In this document: positions 1-11,739 of the stretch, piece by piece | Numbering within the stretch: the first letter of the stretch is position 1 | How the letters are laid out: each line of letters starts with the position of its first letter | NCBI GenBank assembly: GCA_030386875.1 | Contig: CM059580.1 | Coordinates: 4,350,618-4,414,617 of the forward strand | DNA length: 64,000 bases | From: Morinoia aosen | Taxonomy: Eukaryota > Arthropoda > Malacostraca > Amphipoda > Talitridae | Direction of reading: 5' to 3' | Program-made: the position numbers and the translations under genes | The notes under the pieces: model-generated | Told to the model about the DNA's origin: nothing | What the model saw: the letters and a program-made list of their open reading frames with translations, nothing else | Databases searched by the model: none

Positions 1-992
1 AAACGAGTTTTTTATTTTATATTTTTGTTATTTTTTAACAGATTCTCGAGAAAAAAATGTCGAATTTGTAAAAAAATTAAATGTTTGCTTGTGAGTTTTT
101 AATGTTTTCATCCAGTGAATATTTTCGTTTTTTCACGACTGAAAAATATATTACGAATGAAAAAAATTATGCATAATTTTTTCCGGTTCTCATCACACTT
201 CAAAGTCGTTCACTATTTTTCAAAAATTTTTTATATATGGAATTTTTTCATTTAGTGCAGTTCACATCATCAAAAAAAGGCGGTCTCATCCGAAATTATT
301 TTCAAAATTTTTCAGAGCTATTTTTCTTTGGCAAATTATCACCACAAAATTTTTCACTCGAAAATTTTCCCATTCAAATTTTTCACGCAGAAACGTTTCC
401 AGTGAAAAATTTTCACTTCCTGTTTTCACTCAAAATTTTCAAGTTAAATTGTTTTCATTCAAATTTTGGACTTTTAAATTTTTCCAATAAAATTTTATAC
501 CTGAATATTTTTCATGGTATTTTTTCAAGTTCACATCATTTTTTTCATTTTCATCATTTAGAGCTGCGACTTTCTGACCTATTCAACACTTCACTATTTT
601 AAAATTTCACCATTTCAACATCTCACCATTTCAACACCTCACTATTTAACAGTGCGCACTATACAACACTTCACCATTTTAAAAGTTCACCATTTCACCA
701 CTGCCCCTCACCAACACTCAACACCTCACCATTTCCCACCACTGCAGAGCGCACATTTCAAAAAGAAAAACAAATTCCATTCTTCAAAGTTTCGCCCCAA
801 GTATTTTCCAGCCGATGTAGGCGCAGACCTGAAAAAAAAATTTCTTCAATGATAAACATGAAATTAAAAATATAAATTTATATACACATGAAAGATTCAC
901 ATAGATATATAGGTATTGGAACTGCATTATTGTTATTGTATTGTTGATAATATTATTATTATTTTCATTATTATTGACACTATTATTGTTAT
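1..992. other. AT-rich intergenic spacer
   Basis: The sequence is AT-rich with short, irregular runs of the type CATTTCAACACCTCACC near 600-740. Open frames on both strands are short and low in complexity, and none resembles a known family. I see no gene here. Confidence 0.6.
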
Positions 993-1055
993 CCTTCACT
1001 ACACCAAACTAATGCATAGATCCCGGGTGTTATAAATATATAAATCCTTCACAAG
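993..1055 (+). repeat. Dispersed repeat fragment (partner at 62245-62311)
   Basis: The segment carrying CTTCACTACACCAAACTA, a short CC-GGTGTT core and then TATAAATATATAAATCCTTCAC recurs with few differences at 62245-62311, more than 61 kb away and in the same orientation. This is direct sequence identity between two places in the window. It is probably an old fragment of a mobile element of unknown class. Confidence 0.75.
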
Positions 1056-1296
1056 GTACAAGCACACTTTAAATTAAGAACGCATCACGAAACCAAATAG
1101 ATGCTCAAAGATACGGTAAATGAATATACAAATAAATAAATGTATGCTTATCAGCATCAAACACACTGGCCAATTTTATGTAGATCGCACACCACTATAA
1201 TTGCCAGATATTTTTTATTTTTGACGCAAACCAATATTACTTTTGCCGATAATTACCTAGAAATTTTTTTTTTTAGATTTCCCACCCTAACTTTTG

Positions 1297-1348
1297 CCCC
1301 CCCCTCCCCCCCCCCCCCAACACCTTCCCCCCCCCCCCCCCTCCCCCC
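1297..1348. repeat. Poly-C low-complexity tract
   Basis: About 50 bases are nearly pure C, interrupted by single T or AA. No unit longer than one base is evident. Confidence 0.9.
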
Positions 1349-2229
1349 GTCCATATCACGAGGAGCTGCGAGCTTTCATTCCATTCTTTCCTAAATTCCA
1401 CCAAAGCAAATGAGAATGAAAAGGCACCGAGCTCGAACTCCATTTCCCATGTCATTTCCTACATTTCTCACCCGCCTTAATATTTTATCTCAAGGAAATG
1501 CACGCATATGTAAGTGCGTACGTATATACATAAACTGCGTACGCCGGCGCCGTGCAAATTGCAAATAGAGTTGGAAAAATGTGCGTCTCTACAAGCGAGC
1601 GATGATTTCTGAAACGCGTGTGATGAGGACGAATCTTTTTGGGGCTGGACGATACTGAGCGAAACTTTGTGGGAGTGCAGTGAGTAACGCTGTATTTTAG
1701 TTACAAAATTAGGGCGAGAAATTAAAACGCAAACTAAATCTTTCTCGTGAAAGTGTCCAATTGAACGATGTTTTGAGACAAAACGGATTAGCCTCAAAAA
1801 AATAAAAGCTATCTGGAATAATTCAAATGCATGTTGCTGCAAACGTTCAGTAAAAAAGAAATTAATGTTAACTTTTCAAAAGTGGAACGCGCGCAATGCA
1901 CAATCACACCACGCGAAAAAAATGCAAACGAAACTTCCTGAACAGAATTCCCCGAACGAAACATTTTGAGCCAGCGAGCTGAACGAAACAAAAAGGAATA
2001 AGCAATTTCCATAGTTTACGTTTGTTCTTCGAAAAAAAAAACGCGAATTCGACCCGACCTCGTTTAAATTCCTAATAAATTATTCCTGATCAGGAATATT
2101 AGTATTCCAGTCTTACTTAAGGCGACGCGCAGAACTTTTAATTCTAGCTTTTATATAAATACTTGGAGAGTATTTTTTTAATTATTTTTAATGGGAAAAT
2201 CTACGGAGAACCAAAGACACAATGCCAAT
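1349..2229. other. Unique spacer, no gene recognised
   Basis: Single-copy sequence of mixed composition. Two minus-strand frames of 121 and 67 codons overlap here, but neither resembles a protein family and neither has splice sites or other support. I see no gene. Confidence 0.5.
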
Positions 2230-2662
2230 TGTTTAAATTAGATTAGATTAGATGTTATTAGATTAGATTCGATCAGATTAGATTTGATTAGATTAGATTA
2301 GATTTGATTAGATAAGATTAGATGTTATTAAATTAGATTTGATTAGATAAGATTAGATGTTATTTAAAGCCTCCTTAACCGCAACAACAGCGTTTCAAAT
2401 AGAGGAAGGATGAAGGCACCATTCAGTATGGAGTTGAGGGAACGCGGAATCTACGCACAAGGTGCACAGAAACAGTAAGCTAAGAAAGAAGTTCATGAAA
2501 CAAGACAAAAGTAGAAGAAGAAAGCAATAGGTGCTGAAAAACAGGACAGCAGTCAACCGAAAAAAGATGGTCCGTAACAAAACAAAAACCTATTCTATTT
2601 CTACACAAGGAAGGCCTACCTCACCCTCAGCTCGGGACCTCACATATTCCCCCTGAAAAGCT
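2230..2662 (-). mobile_element. Interspersed retroelement (SINE/LINE 3' end) with (AGATT)n tail, copy 1
   Basis: This is one of five related copies in the window (others at 8785-9766, 12430-12570, 46780-47097, 48486-48852). Shared blocks include AGGAAGGCACCATT, GAAAGAAGTTCATGAAAC, GGTGCTGAAAAACAGGACAG and GGAAGGCCTACCT. Read on the minus strand, each good copy ends in a short AT-rich simple repeat (here AATCT/ATCTA pentamers at 2236-2360). This is the pattern expected of a non-LTR retroelement or SINE with a simple-sequence 3' tail, so I place the 3' end at the low coordinates. No intact reverse transcriptase is present. The minus-strand 61-codon frame found in several copies is part of the repeat and not an independent gene. 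Confidence 0.8.
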
Positions 2663-2784
2663 CCAATTCTGCATTAACTTGGAGTTTAACGCGGAGTTAT
2701 GAACTGGCGCGTTGTTGGGTGAGGGGCAGAGGGGCAATGAGGGGCAGAGAGATGGGTAATGTGGAGCAGAGAGAGGGGAAATGA

Positions 2785-3594
2785 GGGACAGTGAGGGACA
2801 GTGAGGGACAGTGAGGGACAGTGAGGGACAGTGAGGGACAGTGAGGGACAGTGAGGGACAGTGAGGGACAGTGAGGGACAGTGAGGGACAGTGAGGGACA
2901 GTGAGGGACAGTGAGGGACAGTGAGGGACAGTGAGGGACAGTGAGTGACAGTGAGTGACAGTGAGGGACAGTGAGGAACAGTGAGGAACAGTGAGGGACA
3001 GTGAGGGACAGTGAGGGACAGTGAGGGACAGTGAGGGACAGTGAGGGACAGTGAGGGACAGTGAGGGACAGTGAGGGACAGTGAGTGACAGTGAGTGACA
3101 GTGAGGGACAGTGAGGGACAGTGAGGGACAGTGAGGGACAGTGAGGGACAGTGAGGGACAGTGAGGGACAGTGAGGGACAGTGAGTGACAGTGAGTGACA
3201 GTGAGGGACAGTGAGGGACAGTGAGGGACAGTGAGGGACAGTGAGGGACAGTGAGGGACAGTGAGGGGCAGTGAGGGGCAGTGAGGGGCAGTGAGGGGCA
3301 GTGAGGGGCAGTGAGGGGCAGTGAGGGGCAGTGAGGGGCAGTGAGGGGCAGTGAGGGGCAGTGAGGGGCAGTGAGGGGTAGTGAGGGGCAGTGAAGGGCA
3401 GTGAGGGGCAGTGAAGGGCAGTGATGGGCAGTGATGTGCAGTGATGGGCAGTGAGGGGCAGTGAGGGGCAGTGAGGGGCAGTGAAGGGCAGTGAGGGGTA
3501 GTGAGGGGCAGTGAAGGGCAGTGAGGGGCAGTGAAGGGCAGTGAGGGGCAGTGAGGGGCAGTGAGGGTCAGTGAGGGTCAGTGAGGGGCAGCCT
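2785..3594. repeat. 10-bp minisatellite GTGAGGGACA, about 81 copies
   Basis: There is perfect 10-bp periodicity. The first half is mostly GTGAGGGACA with sparse GTGAGTGACA pairs. From about 3265 it changes to GTGAGGGGCA, so two variant domains sit side by side, as expected from local amplification of variants. Confidence 0.98.
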
Positions 3595-3671
3595 GGCGCC
3601 GCTCTTCAATTCCTGGGCCATCAATCCTGCTTATCTGAGGGCCCTGTCCCTCGCGTCCCATCCCGGGCCCT
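3595..3671. other. Short unique segment between arrays
   Basis: GC-rich, non-repetitive. It contains an AATCCTGC...CTGAG stretch that is also found at about 22793-22811 next to other arrays. No function is recognised. Confidence 0.4.
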
Positions 3672-3935
3672 CCACCCCTCACTCCACCCCCTCACTCCAC
3701 CCCCCATACCCTCTTCTCTTCCCCTCACTCCACCCCCATCCCCTCACTCCACCCCCATCCCCTCACTCCACCTTCATCCCCTCACTCCATCCCCCATCCC
3801 CTCACTCCATCCCCCATCCCCTCACTCCATCCCCCATCCCCTCACTCCATCCGCCATCCCCTCACTCCATCCCCTATCCCCTCACTCCATCCCCCATCCC
3901 CTCACTCCATCCCCCATCCCCTCACTCCATCCTAT
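3672..3935. repeat. 20-bp minisatellite, about 13 copies
   Basis: The unit is CCCCTCACTCCATCCCCCAT, with a 20-bp period that is exact across 3781-3930 and looser variants before that. Confidence 0.95.
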
Positions 3936-4288
3936 ATCTCCGGAAGCCCACGGACAAAATTTATCCCCTCCAGCTTTTTCACTTCGGATAAAATCCATCA
4001 CCGTCGCAGGCGTGAACGGAGGACTCACCCCCCTCCGATCCCCCCATTCCTTTTTACCCCCTTACTCCCAAATCTACTCCCTCCCCCACAACCGGGGGGG
4101 GGATGCGGTACGAGATAAAAACTCCCCTTTGATCAAAGCCACAGCTACCTTCCCCCCTACGGTGCTCCCCTAACCCAACACCCCCAACACACCCCCTAAT
4201 GCCCCCCCTCTCTATAGGGAGGGGGTCGAGTTGTAATGAATTTTCCAACAGGATTGTGCACCTCATTCACGTGGTCTCTGGTCGCGCC

Positions 4289-4330
4289 TATATATATATA
4301 TATATATATATATAAATATATATATATATT
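4289..4330. repeat. (TA)n microsatellite
   Basis: Alternating TA dinucleotides with one AA interruption. Confidence 0.95.
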
Positions 4331-4331
4331 T

Positions 4332-5087
4332 AATAAAATAATATGTGTACATATACGAAGTTTGTGATTTTCATTTGATGTAGATGACATTCGAGCTGCA
4401 TTTATTCTATTTAGCCCTTATCGACACTTGTAACACCTACACTACTTTTTTGAGACGTACGACAAAACAGGACGTTTTTATTTCGTGATATTGACAACTT
4501 TTTCGCTTTGTTCACGATAATCTCAATTGTTTACGACATTTTCACAGCGTCTTCGACGTTATCACGACACTTATGGCAGCCCCGCAAGACTTACAACATT
4601 TGTTACAAGTACAATCCTGTGACATCACTTTCATGTTGAAAAAAAATGTCAATTTTTTGGAACGGTGGCAGTTAATAACATTTCTTCATAAACAACTCTT
4701 TTTTCCAGTAGTGTCCTCGAGCCAAAACCTACGAAAATCTCGCACAATAATTTCAGGAGGCAGATATTTTAGAAAATCAGCCGGTAGAGGGACCCCATGG
4801 GAAATGAATACACAAGTCGTTACAGTAAAAATGGGGAGTCGGACTGCGCGCTATAATGCACACACGCTACGTGGTACCGCAGCGCGTTGTTCAGCAAGAC
4901 CGCAAACTCGTCAGAACTTTGCGTCTGAAGTTCGGCGGAGCTCATAATTTTGTGGAGGCGCTAAGGAAGACAAAGTGGGAAAATTGCCAAAGTTTTTATT
5001 CCGAGTGCGACTGAAGAGGCTTTAGCGTCTATTTAAAACCGCCTTGGAAAATAAAGAGGTAATCGAGCCCAAATTACGGCTCTAAAT
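4332..5087. other. Unique spacer, no gene recognised
   Basis: Non-repetitive sequence with a 124-codon plus-strand frame at 4573-4947. Its product resembles nothing I know and shows no domain pattern. I do not call a gene. Confidence 0.45.
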
Positions 5088-5273
5088 CTAGGGGTTTTCC
5101 CTTTAGGTGTTCCAAAGCTAGGGGTTTTCCCTTTAGGTGTTCCAAAGCTAGGGGTTTTCCCTCTTGGTGTTCCAAATCTAGGGGTTTTCCCTCTAGGTGT
5201 TCTAAATCAAGAGGTTTTCCCTCTAAGTATTCTAAATCTAGGGGATTCCCTCTAGGTGTTCAAATTTAGGGGT
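5088..5273. repeat. 30-bp minisatellite, about 6 copies
   Basis: The core CTAGGGGTTTTCCCT followed by TAGGTGTTCCAAA recurs every 30 bp, decaying towards the right. Confidence 0.93.
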
Positions 5274-5278
5274 TTTCG

Positions 5279-6075
5279 CAACGCCTCACAACGCCTCACA
5301 ACGCCCCACAACGCCTCACAACGCCCCACAACGCCCCACAACGCCCCACAACGCCTCACAACGCCCCACAACGCCTCACAACGCCTCACAACGCCTCACA
5401 ACGCCTTACAACGCCTCACAACGCCTCACAACGCCTCACAACGCCTCACAACGCCTCACAACGCCCCATAACGCCCCACAACGCCCCACAACGCCTCACA
5501 ACGCCTCACAACGCCTCACAACGCCTCACAACGCCTTACAACGCCTCACAATGCCTCACAACGCCTCACAACGCCTCACAACGCAGCACAACGCCTCACA
5601 ACGCCTTACAACGCCTTACAACGCCTCACAACGCCTCACAACGCCTCACAACGCCCCACAACGCCTCAAAACGCAGCACAACGCCTCACAACGCCTCACA
5701 ACGCCTCACAACGCCCCACAACGCCCCACAACGCCTCACAACGCCTCACAACGCCTCACAACGCCTCACAACGCTTCACAACGCCTCACAACGCCTCACA
5801 ACGCCTCACAACGCCTCACAACGCCTCACAACGCCTCACAACGCCTCACAACGCCTCACAACGCCTCACAAAGCCTCACAACGCCTCACAACGCCTCACA
5901 ACGCCTCACAACGCCTCACAAAGCCTCACAAAGCCTCACAAAGCCTCACAATGCCTCACAATGCTTCATAACGCCTCACAATGCCTCACAACTCCTCACA
6001 ACTCCTCACAACACCTCACAACGCCTCACAACGCCTCACAATTCCTCACAACGCCTCACAACGCCTCACAATTCT
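5279..6075. repeat. 10-bp minisatellite ACGCCTCACA, about 80 copies
   Basis: There is exact 10-bp periodicity for almost 800 bp with scattered one-base variants (ACGCCCCACA, ACGCCTTACA). Because 10 is not a multiple of 3, the long Thr/Ser/Gln/Arg frames across it arise from stop-free units. Confidence 0.98.
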
Positions 6076-6299
6076 TCCTCCAAGTGAGGGGAGTGACAGA
6101 TGGAGCAAAAACCTGAGTTGAGGGGAAAGAATGGTGGATATGGGAGGGGAAATAGAGGGGGGGGAAGTGGGGGGAGTGGGGGGAGAGGGTGAGAAGTTGT
6201 AGACACTGACGGCAAATGCAAAAAAAATTGAATACAAAAAACACAACCAAAAGGAAAAGACGGACGGCAGGATAATTTTTTTGAGGGGGAGGGAAGAGG

Positions 6300-6546
6300 G
6301 GTTTCTAGGGGGATTTTTTGGGGTGAAGGGGGGATTTTTTGGGGTGAAGGGGGGATATTTGGGGGTGAAGGGGGCACTTTTTGGGGGTGAAGGGGGACTT
6401 TTTGTAGGTGAAGGGGGACTTTTTGGGGGTGAAAAGGAGACTTTTTGGGGGTGAAGGGGGAATTTTTGGGGGTGAAAAGGAGACTTTTTGGGGGTGAAGG
6501 GGAGACTTTTTGGTGGTGAAGGGTGAGACTTTTCGGGGGTGAAGGT
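6300..6546. repeat. G-rich 21-22-bp minisatellite
   Basis: The core GGGGGTGAAGGGGGA followed by CTTTTT or ATTTTT repeats roughly every 21 bp. Several G4+ runs per unit make the plus strand capable of G-quadruplexes. Confidence 0.9.
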
Positions 6547-6599
6547 TAATATACACCCATATTCCTCAAAGTAAACCCCACAGCGTACAAAGTACTACC

Positions 6600-6925
6600 T
6601 ATCATCCTTAATAATTGCAGTATCGTACTTTTCGATCATTTATCGTCGACCAGAAGCCTATGTCATTATCGTCGCATTATCGTCGGCTAAAGACGATTTT
6701 GGACGGTCTGTTAGGTTTCACAGGCCATTATGGTTGTGTTACGGTCGCATTACGGTCATTTATCGGCTTTTATGGTCTATTATGGTCGAAGTGTCGCCGC
6801 TTGCAAGTCTCGCGCCCTAAATGGCTGCTAAATTGCTCTCAAATGGCCTTTAAATTGCCTAAATTGCCTTCAAATTGCAAGCGGGAGCAAGACAGTCTCA
6901 TATTGCTACTTCTGTGGCGCCAAAT
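6600..6925. other. Unique spacer with short direct repeats
   Basis: Sequence such as ATTATCGTCGCATTATCGTCGG and AAATGGCTGCTAAATTGC shows loose short repetition. No gene is recognised. Confidence 0.4.
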
Positions 6926-8447
6926 GGCAGCTGTAATGGCAGCTGTAAATGGCAGCTGTAAATGGCAGCTGTAAATGGCAGCTGTAAATGGCAGCTGTAA
7001 ATGGCAGCTGTAAATGGCAGCTGTAAATGGCAGCTGTAAGTGACAGCTGTAAGTGACAGCTGTAAGTGGCACCGGTAAATGGCAGCTGTAAATGGCAGCT
7101 GTAAATGGCAGCTGTAAATGACAGCTGTAAATGGCAGCTGTAAATGGCAGCTGTAAATGGCAGCTGTAAATGGCAGCTGTAAATGGCAGCTGTAAGTGGT
7201 AGCTGTAAGTAGCAGATGCAAGTAGCAGATGCAAGTGGCAGCTATAAGTGGCACCGGTAAATGGCAGCTGTAAATGGCAGCTGTAAATGGCAGCTGTAAA
7301 TGGCAGCTGTAAATGGCAGCTGTAAATGGCAGCTGTAAATGGCAGCTGTAAGTGGCAGCTGTAAATGGCAGCTGTAAGTGGCAGCTGTAAGTGGCAGCTG
7401 TAAGTGGCAGCTGTAAGTGGCAGCTGTACGTGGCAGCTGTAAGTGGCAGCTTTAAGTGGCAGCTGTAAGTGGCAGCTGTAAGTGGCACCGGTAAATGGCA
7501 GCTGTAAATGGCAGATGCAAGTGGCAGCTGTAAGTGGCAGCTGTAAGTGGCAGCTGTAAGTGGCACCGGTAAATGGCAGCTGTAAGTGGCACCGGTAAAT
7601 GGCAGCTGTAAATGGCAGCTGTAAATGGCAGCTGTAAATGGCAGCTGTAAATGGCAGCTGTAAATGGCAGCTGTAAATGACAGCTGTAAATGACAGCTGT
7701 AAATGACAGCTGTAAATGGCAGCTGTAAATGGCAGCTGTAAATGGCAGCTGTAAATGGCAGCTGTAAGTGACAGCTGTAAGTGACAGCTGTAATTGACAG
7801 CTGTAGGTGACAGCTGTAAGTGGCAGCTGTAAGTGACAGCTGTAAGTGGCACCGGTAAATGGCAGCTGTAAATGGCAGCTGTAAATGGCAGCTGTAAATT
7901 GCAGCTGTAAATGACAGCTGTAAATGGCAGCTGTAAATGGCAGCTGTAAATGGCAGCTGTAAATGGCAGCTGTAAATGGCAGCTGTAAATGGCAGCTGTA
8001 AATGGCAGCTGTAAATGGCAGCTGTAAATGGCAGCTGTAAATGGCAGCTGTAAATGGCAGCTGTAAATGGCAGCTGTAAATAGCAGCTGTAAATGGCAGC
8101 TGTAAATGGCAGCTGTAAATGGCAGCTGTAAATGGCAGCTGTAAATGGCAGCTGTAAATGGCAGCTGTAAATGACAGCTGTAAATGGCAGCTGTAAATGG
8201 CAGCTGTAAACGGCAGCTGTAAATGGCAGCTGTAAACGGCAGCTGTAAATGGCAGCTGTAAATGGCAGCTGTAAGTGGCAGCTGTAAGTGGCAGCTGTAA
8301 GTGGCAGCTGTACGTGGCAGCTGTAAGTGGCAGCTGCAAGTGGCAGCTGTAAATGGCACCGGGAAATGGCAGCTGTAAATGGCACCGGGAAATGGCAGCT
8401 GTAAATGGCAGCTGCAAATGGCAGCTGCAAATGGCAGCTGCAAATGG
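6926..8447. repeat. 12-bp minisatellite ATGGCAGCTGTA, about 126 copies
   Basis: A 12-bp unit runs for 1.5 kb with variants GTGGCAGCTGTA, ATGACAGCTGTA and, at intervals, GTGGCACCGGTA. Nearly every unit contains the palindromic hexamer CAGCTG. Since 12 is a multiple of 3, all three minus frames stay open for over 500 codons. These frames encode only cysteine/histidine/leucine/proline repeats and I do not accept them as genes. Confidence 0.98.
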
Positions 8448-8784
8448 CCACTTTGTCTTCCCCTTCACCCCTAACAGCGCATTATCTAGATATACCATTA
8501 CCTCTCACCACTACCTACTACTATTACCTACATTACTACTACGACATTTCCTACCTCTACCATAACATTACCATTAACTACTAACAGCACCTCCACTCCA
8601 GAGCTCTCTACACATTCAACATTACCCACTATGACCTAACCAAACATTACCTTGCTCTTTCCAAACCCAAAGGAGAAATTAGAGATAATTCATCTTGAAG
8701 TTTATCTTACCTCAGAAGGGAATGGTGACTCCCTGGTATGGTGACCCTCACTATCTTCTCCAGTCCTGCAATGCAACAACATAT
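8448..8784. other. Unique spacer
   Basis: CT/A-rich sequence with many CTAC and ATTAC trinucleotides. No gene is seen. Confidence 0.45.
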
Positions 8785-9064
8785 ACGATTAGATTATTAG
8801 TTAGTTCAAGCCTCCCTATCCGCCACAGTGGCGATCCAAAAGGAGGACGGAGGAAGGCACCATTAAGTATGGAGTTAAGGGAACGCGGAATCTATGCAGA
8901 AAGGGCATAGAAGCAGTAAGCTAAGAAAGAAGTTCATGAAACAAGACAAAAGTAGAAGAAGGAAGCAATAGGTGCTGAAAAACAGGACAGCAGTCAACCG
9001 AAAAAAAATGGTCCGTAACAAAACAAAAACCTATTCTATTTCTACACATGGAAGGCCTACCTAA

Positions 9065-9709
9065 ATGGTCACACACTAGCATATCTGATCGGTCTCGACC
9101 AACAGATATGGAATGCTACAGATGAAATCTGTCGCTCCACTCGCCACTAACTGCAGCGACTGTAACTGCAACTCAAGTGCGTGTTCAGCAGTGGTAGCAG
9201 GCGGATATGAGATAACCAGTCATGGACGACAAGAAAAACGCTTTAGCAAGCTTGGTGCCATTAAGTGCTATGAAGCCTAGAAAGGGGTACCGATCGCGTT
9301 GGTCAAAGCAATGGCCTAAAAAAAGAAGAATTTTCTCATATGACACTTCTAAAAGAATTAGAAGTAAATAACCCAGATGATTTTAGAAATTATTTGCGAA
9401 TGTCCGAAGAGGTATTCCAAGAAATACATGCCACTATTGTCCCATTCAAACAAAAGCAAGATACGATGCTCAGAAAAGCAATAAGTTCTGTGGTGGAGGG
9501 AAAGAACTGTCACATTTGCCCATACACTGGGCGATAAAATCTGGAGGCGGGTAAGGAATTCCAACATGATGGAAGATCGAAATGAGTGATTTGATATGCC
9601 AAACTTTATATGTATCACCCCACACACTGGCAGATATTTGAGCGATTTGGTCTGTACAGATCAAATCGGCAGAAACTGACCGATCAGATATGCTAGTGTG
9701 TGGCCAGCT
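9065..9709 (+). mobile_element. PIF/Harbinger-type DNA transposon, non-autonomous, with TIRs and TAA target duplication
   Basis: Terminal inverted repeats lie at 9066-9094 and 9678-9706: the left arm has TAGCATATCTGATCGGTC and the right arm is its reverse complement, with one mismatch over 29 bp. The element is flanked by TAA (9062-9064 and 9710-9712). Uninterrupted copies of the host repeat have a single TAA at this point. A 3-bp TWA duplication is the hallmark of the PIF/Harbinger superfamily (established knowledge), and the interior carries a decayed Harbinger transposase N-terminus. At 645 bp it cannot encode a full transposase and would need one in trans. Confidence 0.88.
9222..9489 (+). 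pseudogene. Degraded N-terminus of a Harbinger (HARBI1-like) transposase
   Basis: Two overlapping reading frames together resemble the start of insect Harbinger transposases. The first, from ATG 9222, includes RWSKQWPKKRRIF (family pattern W-x-x-x-W-L-x-x-R). The second, from 9340, includes LLKELE, DDFRNYLRMSEEVF and, after a short stretch, KQDTMLRKAIS, which matches the conserved block ending in Q-D-T-x-x-R-x-x-I-x. A frameshift near 9336-9340 separates them. After the RKAIS block homology stops and a TGA/TAA soon follows. The whole DDE nuclease domain is missing, so the product is not functional. Confidence 0.8.
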
Positions 9710-9769
9710 TAACTCTCAGCTCGGGTAATTCCCATCGATACAATAGTTGTGTCCCCCTGAGGGGGTATC

Positions 9770-10600
9770 ATATACGTTCATTGTAAAAGTTTCCCTGTCG
9801 TTGTACAATGAAAGAGGCACTTATTGCTTCAAAAAACAATGATAATGAAAACAACAATCATCGTCATGAAAACCATTTTAAAAGAAATTATTGTCGTAAA
9901 TAATAGTGGAACTCATCGGCATAATGATGCAACAGTAATCATTTTTCACTAGAAACTTTTCATAGGCATAATGCAATATTAAAAACAATGATTGTCATCA
10001 AAACTACAATGATTGCGTTCATTGGCAACAAAAATAATGATAAAAGCCACCATTATCCTACAAAAAATCATTTCCGCAGAAAAATATAAGCCACTATTCC
10101 AATAGAACAATGATATATGCAATCATTGCTATAGAATAATGATATAAGAAATTGTCACAAGAAACAACAATAAAAGCAATCATTGCCATAAAAACGGCAA
10201 TAGAAGCAATCATTGTCGTACAAATAGCAATAAAAGCAATCATCGAAACAAAAAAAATCATTGATATAGAACAATGATATTAGGAATAGAAATAACAATA
10301 AAATCAATTATTGTCGTACAAACAAAAACAATCATTGATATAGAACAATGATATTAGAAATAGAAATAACAATAAAATCAATCATTGTCGTACAAACAAA
10401 AACAATCATTGATATAGAACAATGATATTAGAAATAGAAATAACAATAAAATCAATCATTGTCATACAAACATCAACAATCATCGCCCTGAAAACAAGGA
10501 AGTAATCATTGTTGCTGTACGACCGTAAGTTTATGCTATTTATTCCCACAACAGCTATTTTAACGAGTGAAGAGTAGGAAAGCGTTATTTGTATGCTTTG
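9770..10600. repeat. AT-rich field with AACAATCATTGT motifs and a 74-bp repeat
   Basis: The near-palindrome AACAATCATTGTT and variants recur throughout. Between about 10255 and 10475 these are organised as almost three copies of a 74-bp unit containing ATCATTGATATAGAACAATG. Outside that block the spacing is irregular. Confidence 0.8.
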
Positions 10601-10884
10601 ATTAAGGTTAAAAAACTTAATTTACCCACAGCGGGCGTTTTTTTGAAACAAAATGGAAAAGGTGTTTAAATTAGTTTATGAGGGATTAGTTAAAATTGGT
10701 TTTATCCAAGCGGGAGGATTAGCTTACTATTTCGACAATCTGGGTCGGCCAATTTTTTCATTAGTTACCTATGCCAGTGCTTAAAAGTTGAAGATATAAC
10801 TTTTCTTAATTTTTTCTCTAGTTCTGCAACTGCGTGCCAGTTGTTCGTTGAGTAGTAAAATATTTTTTAATAGGTTGAAAAAAA
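10601..10884. other. Unique spacer
   Basis: Single-copy AT-rich sequence without a supported gene. Confidence 0.4.
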
Positions 10885-11563
10885 GTAGACAAATGTTCGG
10901 GTCAAACCCCGTTGACTTTAGACGAGGAAGTAAGTTAAATGTTCGGATCAAACCCCGTAGACTTTAGATGAGGAAGTAAGTTAAATGTTCGGATCAAACC
11001 CCGTAGACTTTAGATGAGGAAGTAAGTTAAATGTTCGGATCAAATTCCGTAGACTTTAGATGAGGAAGTAAGTTGAATGTTCGGATCAAACCCCGTAGAC
11101 TTTAGATGAGGAAGTAAGTTAAATGTTCGGATCAAATTCCGTAGACTTTAGATGAGGAAGTAAGTTAAATGTTCGGATCAAATTCCGTAGACTTTAGATG
11201 AGGAAGTAAGTTAAATGTTCGGATCAAACCCCGTAGACTTTAGATGAGGAAGTAAGTTAAATGTTCGGATCAAACCCCGTAGACTTTAGATGAGGAAGTA
11301 AGTTAAATGTTCGGATCAAATTCCGTAGACTTTAGATGAGGAAGTAAGTTAAATGTTCAGATCAAACCCCGTAGACTTTAGATGAGGAAGTAAGTCAAAT
11401 GTTCGGATCAAATTCCGTAGACTTTAGATGAGGAAGTAAGTTAAATGTTCAAATCAAACCCCGTAGACTTTAGATGAGGAAGTAAGTCAAATGTTCGGAT
11501 CAAATTCCGTAGACTTTAGATGAGGAAGTAAGTTAAATGTTCAGATCAAACCCCGTAGACTTT
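10885..11563. repeat. 46-bp minisatellite, about 15 copies
   Basis: The unit includes GTTCGGATCAAACCCCGTAG and GATGAGGAAGTAAG. Two alternating variants (AAACCCCGTAG and AAATTCCGTAG) are interspersed, which shows that units have been shuffled or copied in blocks. Confidence 0.96.
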
Positions 11564-11739
11564 CAGAGAACCTTTTACATGGAAGAAAGCAAGGAAAGCA
11601 ATTACGAGTATTTTATAAGAACACAAGTACCACAATTACTGCTGGAGAAAATTGCAACAATTGTTGATGGAATACATAGGTTAATTTTTCATGGGACAGA
11701 AGTAATAGATGGTAAATGGGAATGGAAAAGGTGAAAACT

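Larger units (their letters stand above)
8785..9766 (-). mobile_element. Interspersed retroelement copy 2, split by a nested DNA transposon
   Basis: The left part (8785-9064) matches the family from the TTAGATT-type tail through GGAAGGCCTACCTAA. The right part (9710-9766) resumes with TAACTCTCAGCTCGG and runs to the shared terminus GTCCCCCTGAGGGG. The 645 bp in between are absent from the copies at 46780-47097 and 48486-48852, which act as natural empty sites. A short palindrome near the tail (CGCCACTGTGGCG-like) is typical of retroelement 3' ends. Confidence 0.85.

Noticed and set aside
4573-4947. 124-codon plus frame
   Set aside because: No family similarity, no splice or promoter support. 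An unremarkable chance length for this composition.
6839-8498. Three overlapping minus-strand frames of 348-534 codons
   Set aside because: 12-bp array, a multiple of three, so all frames repeat short peptides. No biological signal.
11537-11734. 65-codon plus frame beginning in the 46-bp array, with a non-repetitive end (EESKESNYEYFIRTQVPQL...)
   Set aside because: The composition is protein-like, but the start lies in the array, it is short, and I recognise no family or splice signals. Possibly a decayed exon or transposon fragment.
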